Shown: piece by piece, positions 1 to 11,100 of the stretch
Position numbering within the stretch: position 1 is the stretch's first letter
Layout: every line of letters starts with the position of its first letter
NCBI GenBank assembly: GCA_001584585.1
Contig: LSYV01000120.1
Coordinates: 50,693-77,916, forward strand
Source: Gonium pectorale
Lineage: Eukaryota; Chlorophyta; Chlorophyceae; Chlamydomonadales; Volvocaceae
Length of the DNA: 27,224 bases
Reading direction: 5' to 3'
Translations under genes and position numbers: made by a program
The notes under the pieces: generated by a model
The model's input: the letters and a program-made list of their open reading frames with translations, nothing else
Told to the model about the DNA's origin: nothing
The model's database searches: none

Positions 1-1576
1 CCCCCCGCGGTGTTACCAGAATATATATGTCAGGCGTATGAACGGAGCGGCCTGGGGGCTGTACCCATTGGAGATGTATTGCCGGCAGCCCAGTTCACCT
101 GTCCACACAAAAAATCATCACAAAGAACGGCACTCCGGAACCGCATACAACCAGACGCCTTGGCGGTGTGCGTGCGCCCGACACATAGCACTCTCCTTCC
201 TTTGCTTTGAAAGGGCACACCTGTGGATTCAGGCCGGCAATGTGCAGGCGCTGGCCGGCGTGCATACCACCGCTACAACGTGCTGTTGGACACACGCCAA
301 GCTCACTTCTTCCGGGTTGAGGGCCTGAGGCCTCCTGCTCACTCCGCAGGTCTGCAGCTCTCGAGTCGTACCGGCAACCCGGCAGCGCTAGGGTACAGTC
401 ACCAGGCGGTTTCCGGTCTGCGCAGCTGCAGAGACGATAAACAGCAGCAGCGACACCTGCCCAACTTGGACGTTGAAGGTGTGGTGGCGGTTGACAGGCA
501 TAAAGGGCTGGTGCCTGCTTGGGGTCTTTGGACCTGCATGGACCGTGCCCTTGGAAGCTTCCCTATGCCTTGGAATTCCACCATTTATTGTAACTCCGCC
601 GGGCCGCGACTCCAAGCAAGGGCGTTCGACAGCCGGGCGGCTTGTACCGCAAACTGGCCCTACGAACATGTACTCCACGTTCGGCAAACCATAACAAACA
701 GCTCCTTTGTAGGGAGGCACGCGTGCAGGGACGCACACCGTGTTAGCGCCTCACATACGCGTGCGCGATCCCTCAGCCACCGACGAGGCTAGGACCGCCC
801 TCTCCTTAGCAACATCTGGCGGGCAAGCGACATGGCCACCAGCATGGGGAGCTTGCCAAGGTTCGCCCCTCATCAATTCAGCTCCCGCAGGGGCCGAAAG
901 CCCACACCAGCGTTGAGGTGGCCGCGCTGCACAAGGAATACCAGCCTCGCCTCACCACAGGGCGCCGTCAGTACAAAACCAACACCAGTCATAGCCCCAG
1001 ACCCCACTCACCACAAGGAACGCCTCCTCAGCTTACGACGGGCCAGCATGCAAATAAGTCCCCATAACGACCTACGCACCTGCCAACAAGTTCGAAACTC
1101 TTGCACTTGTACAGTGGCAATCGCAAGCCCTCTGTTGCCGTGGTCAATAGTTTTACGAGTACCGATTCACCCTGTCGTCCGTGTCAGTATCAAGCCGTGC
1201 GCAACTCACTTTCAGCCCCCCCCCCACATATGGTGTCTGCCGACCCAAGCCGGCCACGGCCTGACACGTTGACCAAGCCACATTGGCGGCCTTTACTCGT
1301 CCGGGCGCTCCTCCGCATCACTCGATTCCCCCTAGCAGAAGGGCCTCTGCGAGCGGGCCACGCGCAGGCAGATGCCAACCTTATCGCACCGCAAGCTTTC
1401 TCACACTGCCAGCTCCCCAAATGGGCTCTACAGCCGGCCCATGGCGCACGCCGCGCGCTTGCACTAGCCCTCCTCAAACCTCGCTTGCTCCCACCTGGAG
1501 CCAGCTTGTCTGCCAGGCGCTCCATGCAGGGGCTTCCTCACTGGGGACCTGAGCCTGGTGCCCGCCTACTGACCGC
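1..1576. other. Left flank, no recognisable gene
   Basis: This stretch lies downstream of the stop codon of the minus-strand RETICULATA-related gene and must contain its 3' untranslated region. Several open frames cross it, the longest about 189-210 codons on the plus strand (223-792, 1101-1733). None of their translations shows a family motif, clear splice context or biased composition beyond what GC-rich DNA gives by chance. I did not find a TTACA, the minus-strand form of the TGTAA poly(A) signal used in volvocine algae. A gene may continue from beyond the left edge, but nothing here supports one. Confidence 0.5.
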
Positions 1577-4499
1577 TTATTGGACCCCTGCCCAGCGGGC
1601 CATGTCGATAAAGTTCTCCCCGCCAATGACGTTATTGACAAAGCGTATGGCCACGGTGGTGCCGTACGCCACCTGCGGGATGCTGCGCGCAATCGTCATG
1701 TCCACCAGACGCTCTAAGCCGAACACGATCTGAATTTTCATGAGGGGGGGCGAGGGGAGGATTGGGAGGGTTGGAGGAAAGTAAATATAGGGAGGGTGGG
1801 GCGGGTTGGAGCGAGTTGGGGCAATGATCATCAGCAATGGGGGCATGCGGATGAGAATGCGGGAAAGGGGCATTGCGCCATTCGAGATTGCCTATGGCGA
1901 TAACGCTACGCGCCTACTTGAACAGACCAGAGACCGGCTCGTGCCACTAGTCAGGTCACACTGGGTCGCGCACCCCGTGCTGGCGGGAGGGGGGGAGGCT
2001 TCCTCGCGCGTTGACAAGGGGTACCGCAGGTAGGACGTGCTGCCGCCGATGGGGCCGCAAGAATGTCGACCATGTGGCAGGACTAGCAAACGCACATGGA
2101 CGTGTATGTGCGAGGAATGGCCAAGCTAGCTGAGCTGCACTTTGCCTTGGGAACCTGCCCTGCCCTGTCCTCACCTGGTAGCGAGTGTTGGAGGACACGC
2201 CCATAAACAGGCCCCACACCAGCGCCGTCTTGAACAGCGGCGGCACCGGCACGTCGTCCTCCTTCTCGCCGTGCAGGTGCCGCCTACGGGGCAGGAGGGA
2301 AGCGAGGAGGGCGTGGACGAAGACATAAGACGTGGCAGTCGGGAGCACCAACATGCAAGGCGTCGGCGTGAGTAGATCTGAACGACGCAGTCTGAACGAC
2401 TGGGCACTGGGAGCGCTGAGCACCTGCGCGTCTCCACCTCATTTCCCGCAGTGCGCACTCGTTACCATGCCGCACTACACCCACTTGAGCAGCATGAGGC
2501 TGTTGGCCAGGCCCTGGCCCAGCAGGCCGCAGCATATGCCCGCCAGGCTATACTCGAGGAACTTGACGCCCAGGCAGGCCACGCGCTGGCCCAGACCATA
2601 CGTCTTGACGCCGGGCACGGATGCCTCAAATACAGCCGACGGAATTGTCGCAAGCCACTTGGCCAGCGGCGCTGTAGGGCGCGAAGCAAGAGACAGGAGT
2701 TGAGGGTTCTGTGACTTGGGACGCGTACGCCTGACGCCCAGCAACTTGGGCGCCGAGCTCGGGACAATGCGCGCCAGGGTGACAGCCACCGTGACGCGGC
2801 ATGCACAGCTTGGTATCGTAAACGTAGTCCATCAGTGACTATTAACCGCAACATCCTGCCAGTCTCCCTCAGCCCCGGGTGCGTACATGAGCTCATGGCC
2901 GCCCTGCTGACGCCTCCGAGCACGGCCGCGGGGGCCATGAGCGACACCAGCACCACGTCGAGCACTAGGCCCACCTGGGTTCCAGTAAGAAGTAAGGGGG
3001 ACGGGTGCATATGAGGTGCGATGTTTGATCATACCGCCGCCTACACCTAGAGTCGTGCGCAGTCTTAAGTTTTTGCTGGTCTTTGGGTCCACGTGGGGGC
3101 AGGGGAATGCAGTACCCCAGGATTACCCTTGGTCTGACAGCAGGCCCAAGGTCCGTGCCGTGCACATCCCGACATCTGTGCTATAATCCTACGTGCATCG
3201 GCGCGAGAGCGAGGCATCTATCCACTGTCCAGCGCAGGTAGGCACGCTCCAGGCCAGGCAATGATGCTGCTCCAAGAGCCCTGCCGAGATCAGGATGTCC
3301 CAGTCAGCGGGGCCCAGTCAGCGGGGCCCTAGCCTGCGTCCCTCGCCTACCAGCAGGTCCGAGAGGTAAAACTCGAACTCGTTCCAGAAGTCCTTCCCTC
3401 GCTTGCGGACCTCAGCCACGGTGGCGCAGCCTGCGGGTTAAGCCGGAGCCGGCCGTTGGCGCGCGCATTGCAAGCAAAAGAGTCAAGGCCGGCCGCGGCG
3501 GTGCGCCGAACAGGACACGCGGGCCCGTAACTGCAATCGGCGTTCCGCTACGGACCGAGACGCAAGTACGCAGGCCGGTTGCGGTGTCCTGCACCAAACA
3601 GCGTGATGCATTTCTTTCCGCGAGCAGCCGACACAGCTTGCCCGCTCGCTCCAGGCCGGCTGGATGGCCGTCTCACCCGAGTCGATCACCACCTCGGCGC
3701 CCACTTTGAAAAGAAAGAGCGGGTCCGCCAGGATGCGGTCGCGGAAGTAGGGCATGGTGCGCACCAGGAAGCCCGTAATGAAGAGGCCCTGCAGAGGCCA
3801 CACGGGGTGCGGTCACGGCATGTGCCATACAGCTTGTGGAACAAGGGCTGCTTCGCACAAGACGAGCAACAGGGACGGATGCTGGCGTGCCACCCTCCCC
3901 ACGAACACGGCCCATGATGCCAAACCCCTGGCCGCCTACCCCGCCTCTTCCATCTCAGTCACCGCCCCACCTGCGCGGCCGCAAAGGCAGTGAGTACTGA
4001 CGAGCGCAGGCCGTACTTCTTGGCCACCTCCAGCATGTCGGCCGGCAGGCTCAGCTTCTTCTCGGCCGCAAAGGCCTCCACCTAGGGGCACCGTGAGGCC
4101 GTGGACAACCCATGAGAGGTCACCGAAGGCGAGGTGGTGGCTGCATTGGAGGTACCTGGATAGGTGCCTGACTCCCGCAGCACATGCACTACTACTGAAG
4201 TGCCGCAAGTCAGGGTTGTGAGAAGCGGTGCTTCTGTTGGCGTCTTGCGGCGCCGGAACGCGCACCTCACTCAGCGTCAGGATGCGGTCCTCGCCCTCGC
4301 CGTCGCCCTTGCCGCCATCCCCACCGCCACCGCCGCCACCACCGCCACCGTTGCTGCCGCCATGGGAGCCCCCATCACTACCACCGGCCACAGCCTCTGC
4401 GCGCACGTCCCGGGCCCTGACGGACACCGGAACCACCACGCAAAGCTGCGCAGCGGCCAGGGGGGATTGCACGCTGGTTGCAGTCGCCGACGCCGCCAT
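1577..4499 (-). CDS. RETICULATA-related (DUF3411) chloroplast membrane protein, 8 exons
   Basis: The gene is read on the minus strand as exons 4499-4266, 4081-3971, 3788-3677, 3430-3351, 2974-2887, 2671-2485, 2283-2175 and 1729-1577. All junctions are GT-AG and in frame, giving 357 aa and a TAA stop. Plant RETICULATA/RER proteins sit in the chloroplast envelope and affect leaf development and plastid metabolism; their biochemical role is unknown. Family landmarks appear in the expected order: ADPLFLFKVGAEVVIDSG near 136-153, RKRGKDFWNEFEFYLSDLL near 161-179, hydrophobic segments near 180-200 and 244-268, EDDVPVPPLFKTALVWG near 279-295, SSNTRYQIVFGLERLVD near 301-317, and the C-terminal GGENFIDMARWAGVQ. 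The start is the only in-frame ATG in this open frame, which has a TGA at 4569-4571. The first 40 residues are Ala/Ser/Val/Arg-rich with VRARDVRAEA, like a plastid transit peptide. A Gly-rich linker with about ten consecutive Gly follows. Family assignment is firm; the exact start and the donor at 3970 (3997 is an alternative) are less so. Confidence 0.86.
3301..3328. repeat. 14-bp tandem duplication in an intron
   Basis: Two perfect adjacent copies of CAGTCAGCGGGGCC occupy this stretch. It lies in the intron between exons 4 and 5 of the RETICULATA-related gene, about 20 bp from the donor of exon 4 (donor bases at 3346-3350 on the minus strand). It looks like replication slippage, and no function can be read from it. 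Confidence 0.85.
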
Positions 4500-5103
4500 T
4501 CCATCCTCAAAAGGAGCGCAGCTGCTGGGAGCAAGCGCGCAAACCCTGGTCGCCTGTAGGGACAACCATCACGACCAATCAACCCGGCGTCGCTCCAAAC
4601 GCCGACATACAGCAATGCGTATATGACCTACACGCCTGAGCATCGCAGAAGGCCGCTGGCAAGCCACGCTGGCCGGCGTAGCGATTGGCAGTCCGCCGAC
4701 AGAAGAAATGCGCCTGTTCAGCAGCATCCTGGCCACTTTAGTGCACACGCTTTTGAGGGAGGATGATTCTGTGCTAGCAAAAGCACCGGGTAGCCACCGG
4801 GGACAGCAAGAGGCCGGACGGCAACCCCAACAAAAGTCTGGTTACTTGTGATACGAGGCTAGCGGCAGCAAGCCCGAGCTTCACAATGCTTTGCGACTTG
4901 GCGATGGAAGGCGTCAACACGGGACGGTTCCAAAACGTACGCCCGTTGCAAAGCTTCATGCATCATATCCTGCACACACACATAGGAGACTGCCGATTGC
5001 GCCCAAGTACCTTTCAAATGCTAGTGTTTTGACGAGTCCGAAAATGCGGTTTACCCTTCCGCGGACAAGACCTCATGACAGGTAGTCATAAATAAGCTAC
5101 TTT
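4500..5103. promoter_or_regulatory. Shared upstream region of two divergent genes
   Basis: About 600 bp separate the start codons of the minus-strand RETICULATA-related gene and the plus-strand giant gene, so both promoters and both 5' untranslated regions must lie here. The part from 4740 to 5100 is visibly less GC-rich than the genes. An A/T-rich stretch, CATAAATAAG (5087-5096), sits just upstream of the plus-strand ATG at 5104. If it worked as a TATA box, transcription would begin past that ATG and favour the next Met codon at 5125. A CCCTACAG at 4560-4567 (minus strand) resembles a splice acceptor and leaves room for an intron in the 5' UTR of the minus gene. Promoter identity is inferred from position only. 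Confidence 0.5.
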
Positions 5104-8100
5104 ATGACAAAAAAACGCCAGGACATGGCGGCCGAGGGACCGGCCAAGAAGCGGCAACGCGTTCAAGATGGTGAACGCGCCTCGGCACTTCATGCTCTCC
5201 TGGAGGAATTTGGGGTGGAGCGGCGGCGCAACATGGACAAATCCAACTCGGAGGATTCCAATGTGAGTTAGTCTCCCGGGTGGGGTGCCGCCCCTCGTCA
5301 CTTCGGCCTCGAGTGTGTTCGTGCCGCCCCTCTGCCCCTCCCCGGTGATGTGGACGCAGGACTTGACCCCTAATCTCGTGTCCGTGGTGAAGAGCATGCC
5401 TCCGCTTTGGTTAACATGCGGTGACGCTGACAAGAAGGCGAGGGTTATTGGCGGTGAGTCATTATGGTCCTGCATCAACGCCCATGCATCAGCGCCGATG
5501 CCCTTGTGCAACGCTCTATCTAACCCGGGGTCCTCATATCGGACCTCCCACCCTGTGCACACGCGTAACAGGCCAGGATTCCCAGCCGCGCAACATCGAC
5601 GTCCTCTGTTCGTGCGACTGGTGCCTGGGCTGCAGCGAAGCCGAGCCGAGCCCTGGCGGGTCGCCCACGCGCGCCTTCCGCGGTCGCGTCTTCAACTTGC
5701 CGCAGTGGATCGAGCACTGCACGAACCACCGCATCGCGGAGCCGGACACTGAGGAGCAGGAGGCGCGCTGCCGCGAGCTGCTGCTGGGTGCGCTGACCGT
5801 GTCAACCAGCGAAGGTGGCGCACAGCCGTCCAAGCCGGTGGGGTGGGCACGGAAGGTCTCGCCATTTCACACAAAGGTCCTTGCGAGGAGAGCCAGGCGG
5901 GGCGGGGCGAGCCTGCCAGTCAACCAGTAGTGACTCACACTGGGTGCTTTGCTAAGTGATGCGCGTCGATGAGTCTGTTCCCCTACGCACAGGAAACTCT
6001 TCTCACCTACCTGTACCGTCTGCGGAGGAAGGAGCGCGATATTGCGGCGGCGGCGGCGGCGGCGGTGGGCGGGCAGGAGCCCGAGACCAGCCGCGGCACG
6101 GCCGCCGCCATCAGCAACGGCGGGCAAGGCAGCGAGCAGGCCGGCGATCGCAAGTCGCCTCTGGCGGGGCTGCGAGTTTTCGTCTTCTATCATGAGGAAG
6201 GAGGCGAGGGTGATGACGGGCCGCCGCCTGGTCATTGGTACGGGGGCAAGGTGCTTCGCGAGCGCAAGAAGGCGCCGACACTACGGGTAAGATGGCAAGC
6301 TGGGTGGGCGGCCTTTATAGGCCGGGGTGCGGGTACGGGCTGTCAGGGCCTAGGGGCACGGGTCAGGGGCTCGATTCAGAGTACAGGTTGCGCTGGCCCA
6401 ATTGGTCCGGCGACGGACGCTGTCCAGGCGGTATCGCCCGGTCACTTGAGAGGGGCTTATGGTTCATGCTTCTAAAGTTTCTGGCATAAGCTTTATTGGT
6501 GTTTCTGCTGCAGGTGCGCTGGGACGCGTGGACAGATCCCGATGGCAACGAGCGGCCGGCGACAATTGGCGAGGTGGCGCTAGGGGTGACGCTGCTGCAC
6601 TTTGGAGACGCACCGCCGCCAGAAGCAACCGCGGCGCGGCCCCTGCCTTCTGCGGCCGCAGCCCAACGGGCGGCTACGGATGAGCCAGCGGGCCGCAAAG
6701 GCCAGCACAATCCGGCACGCGCTGGGGCATCGCGCGAGATGGGACTGTCTGGGAGGCGACAGGAGCAGCAGTGGGCGCCCGAGGGCCTGGCGGCGGGAGC
6801 AGCTCCAACAAGGGAGTGGGCAGCGGCGGCAGCTGCCGGGGTAGCCTTTGCGGAGGCTGCACCTGGACCGGCGGCTGCCGGTGCTCCCCAGAGGCCAGCG
6901 CCCGCCGGAGGAATGGCGAAGACGTCGCGGAGGGATGCCGCTGCGTCTGAAGAGCCTCCCCGGCCAGGGAGGCCTGCCCCACAGAAGCAGGATGCGGGCG
7001 GGAGGCCAGCGGAGGAAGTTTCCAACAAAGAGCTGTTGACGCTACTGCAGCGGCACGTCCTATTGCGGAAGGAGAAGAAGAAGCAGAATCAACTCGAGCA
7101 GCAGAGGCAGCCCCCTGCCCAGCCAAGCATTGGTTGCATGGGTGATGGCGCAACCGCCGATGTACGGTCTAACGCGCGTAATCTATCTGACGAGGTGGAA
7201 ACGCTGGCCCAGCAACTTGAGATGGAGCAGAAGCGGCTGAGAAAGCAGCTGAAGAAGCGGCGGCGAAAGGAGCAGCAGCGTCTGGAGCAGGAGCGGCTGC
7301 GGAGGGAGCGACAGGACCGGTTTGAGCAGGGCGGGCAGTGCGAAAGCCAGCCCATCGGCAAAAACGGACGTGGAGGCGCTGCCGCCGCGGCCGCGCCGCC
7401 TGTTCCGTTGGCGGGGGACCCACAAACCGACCAACAGCTCGAGTCGTCGCAGCGTGATGGCGCTGCATCAGGGCCCCGCAGGGACGCCTTAGACAAAGCT
7501 CCCGAAGCGGTAGACGCTTGCGCAGCTGCCCACGATGCCCGGGCACAGCGGCAGGCGGGCGAGCGCTCGGGGCGCGGCAGTGTTCCAGACGACGAGGCAG
7601 TGCTTGCTAAGCTGAAGGGGAAGCGGCGGAAGCGGCTGCAGCAGCAGTTGCTGAAGTTCAGCGACGCAGGGGAGCAGGGAACAGGCAGGCTCGCCCCGGT
7701 CCTGCACACAGAAGCAACGGCGCCGGCGCTGGGCTTCGCTCGCCACAGCCCTCGCCAGCCTGAGCCGCTGCATTTGGGCCAGGCAGCGCCTGGTGTTGGG
7801 GACACTGAGCGCTCGGCGCCGGAGCCTGGAACAAGCCAGGGGCAGACTGGCACTGGCGTTGGTAACGAGCAGCCACCCGCGGGGCAGCCCGCAGGGGACG
7901 AGGAAGGGCAGCCCGGCGGATTGCAGCCGGAGCAGGCGCGCCGCAAACGCCTCAAGCGCCTCAAGCGCGCCTACTCCGTGGAGGAGCAACAACGCCACCG
8001 AGACGGCACCGCAGCGCCCATTCCGGCCGGGTCCCAGCCTGGCTACAAGGACCAGGGGCCGCCAGATATGTTCGACCTTACCGCCTCCCCGCAGTCAACC

Positions 8101-11100
8101 GGCGCCGCTGGTCAACCTGCTTCCATGGCCTCCACTGAGCCGCCCGGAGCGCAGGCCGTCGCAGAGGCACAGGTAGGCAAAGATGTGCGGCCCGCCAAGC
8201 GTCCCCGCTCGATGCCAGCCGCTCGTGCTTCTGGCCCGGGCCCGCTCCCCGAGGCTGCGCCTGCTGCAGCCGATGCGGCAGATGTAGAGCAACGGCCTGC
8301 CAACTCCAGGCCGGCGCGGCTGGCTGCTGGCAGTGAAGAGCCGAGCGAGCTCAACACCGTGGAGCTGGCCCTGCAGCTGGCGGAGCGCTCGGAGGCGCGG
8401 CGGGTTGAGCTGCTCGACAAGCGGGAGCGCCTGCGCGAGGCTGCGCGGGGTATCGCAACCCGTCGGAAGAAGAAGAAGCCCAAGCGGCACCTGGCGAGGG
8501 GGCGCAGCGCGGAGGGACCGTCAGCCTCAAACGGCGACGGGATCGCGGACGGGCTGCTCTGCGACACTGGCAATGCCCACGGCACAGGTGCTGCATCGGG
8601 GGATGATGGTACTGGGCCGGGGCCCGTCTGCCCGACCGCGGGCAGTCTAACGGATGCCCTGGCTTGCGGAGCCGTCCCAGCCGCCGAGGATAAGCCGGCC
8701 TCGCCTCCCGCAGCTGCAGATCGTGCGGACAACATGGCCGCGGCAGTGCCGCTGGTCGCGGCGGTGGCACCGCTCCCTGCATTCGTCCTGCCTCCCGAAT
8801 CGGAGCCGCAGCCATTTGCCGTTCCGCTGCCAACATACCAAACGCAGCAGCAGCAGCAGCCTGCTGCAGCTGCTGCGGCCGCTTCTGCAAATGTAACACC
8901 GTCCCTTCCAGAAGGTGCACTGCCACGTGCCGAGCCGGCCGCGCAGCCGCCCATCGCGAGCGAACTGCAACACGCGCCGCCCTTTGTCCTCCAGCTGTCG
9001 CAGCGCGATGACGCCCAAGTGGGGGCGCTCCCTGCGGAAAAAGAAGACGCGAGCGGTCCCGGCGCAGTTCCACTAGATGCTGGACCTCAGCGGGCACTGG
9101 CGCGTCGGGACTCGGATTCGGGGGCGTCCCGCTCCAGCCTCAGCGCCGGCGGCTTCGGCGGCGATGAGGCGGCCATAGGTGCGCAGGGCGCGCCTGCGGC
9201 GGGCGACGAGAGCGACCAGACTGATGGCGAGGGCGGAGCAATGTGTGGCCGCGCTTCCGTGCAGCGCCTTCTAGCGGCCATGCGCGCGGCTAGCGGTAGC
9301 GACAGCGATAGCGACCGGGACGACACGGGCAGCCTGTCGGGCGGCAGCGGCGTAGCCGCGGTGCAGCTTCAGCGCGCCCCCGAGGCTAGCAGTCGGCCTT
9401 TAGCAGCCCTGCCGCTGATCACGCCGCCTCGTAGTCTTTATCCGGACCGTTCACCCGGGGCTCGCAGCGGGCAGGCGGGACGTCCGGCAGCCCCAGGAGG
9501 TGCGGCGGGCAGCGGCCGCACCGAAGGCCCTGGCCAGCCGCGGCCGGCGCCGACGCAAAGCGGCGTCCGGGTGCTCGCCTCGGAGGCACAGGCTGCGGAA
9601 GGGAGGACGCCTGCGGGGCCGCCCCGGGACGAGTATGAGCTGCCCTCAGACAGCCCCGTGGTCGATGAGGAGGCGGTTGGCTGTGGTGACTGCGGGCGTG
9701 GTGCGGTCGGCCAGCAGGCAGAAGCCGTGCCTGGGAGTCCTATGCGGGCCTGTGGAGCCGGCTGTCAGGGCCCGGAGGAGGGACCAGGACCGCCGCCGGC
9801 GCAACGAGAGCAGCAGCCGGCTGACGCTGCGGCTGAGCAGCACCCAACGCAGCCACAGCCTCAGCCAGGGGCGAACCCAAGCGTGGTGTCTGGGGAGGCG
9901 CCGCCGCTGCTGCGGTTGGAGCGCACGCGTGAGCCGCGTGCGCTGCACCCGTCCTGGTTCGCCTTCTCCTTCGTGGACGGGAGCGACGGAGAGGAGGCCG
10001 TGGAGCCCGGGTGCCAGACGTCGGCGCTTGGCCGCATCGACTGCCCCCGCGCGGCCGGGGTCGATGCCGAAAGAGGTCAACCGCAAGAGCCGGAGGTTCA
10101 TGCTGGTGCTGTTGGCCGTGGCGCGACCGGCAGCGATTTACCGGCGCAAGGGGCCGGCGCGTCCGCTAGCCCGCATGCGTTACCCGTGACGGCTGCAGCA
10201 GACACTGGTGCTGCGGCCCACACTGCCGTAGGCCCAACCGCTGATGCGCCAGGTCCTGCAGCAGCCGCGCAACCACACGACGCCGAAACCCGCCAAATGG
10301 TACAAACGGCCCCTCAGGATAAGCGGAGGCAAGTAAGCGAACCGGGCGGCGGCTTGCCCACCCAGCAGCTCGTGCTGGCCCCGCCACCTACTCCACCGTG
10401 GCTGCCAGCACAGCCGCGAGGTGTCAGCAGCGGCAGCGCCTGTCCATCCATGCCTCCGGCTAGGGGCAGCAGCGACGACTGTTCAGCGTCGGCAGATGGC
10501 TGGGGCCAGCTGCTCTGCAACGTTGCTGACATCGCCGACCGCATCGGCCACAGCCTCCAAGCTCGTTGCCATGCCGCCGACACCGCCGCAGGCGTCTATC
10601 GATTGCAGCACTCCGTGCGTGTGACCTTGTGCAGCCGCATCAACCCAGCAAAGACCAGTGTCTCGCAGCAGGAGTTCCGCTCCCTGCAGGCGGCGCTGCA
10701 GGCTCTGGCTGTGACCCACGGGTCAGTTCGTGTCTCTGGGCCCGCACCCTGCGCGCCGCTCCTTGCAGGCGACCCGCACCTGCTCGTGCACCTGCCGGCA
10801 CACCTGCCCTACGAGCACTGCCTGCAGCTCAAATACGGGGAGGACCAGGCCGAGGAGGGCGGGAGCAGGGTCGCTCAGGGCGCAGGCGTGAGCAGAGCGG
10901 AGCGGCGGGCGCCAGTCCGGCCCGTGGGCATACCGGCGGCGCGGGGCGGCGGCGGTGCAGCCGGCGGTGCCGGCCCTGAACCTAAGCATGCCGTGGTCAC
11001 GTATTCGCTGACCTGCTCCGAGCGAACAGGGAGGGAGGGTGGCAGGTCGGCCGGCGCAGCAGCAGAGGCGGAGGCGCAGATTCGGCTCGTGACATGCACA

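Noticed and set aside
5396..5729. Reading the Cys cluster as a CDCA7-type zf-4CXXC_R1 domain
   Set aside because: That family needs several spaced CxxC pairs with a conserved RYGE-type segment. Only one CxCxxCxxC cluster followed by an LPQWIEHC segment is present.
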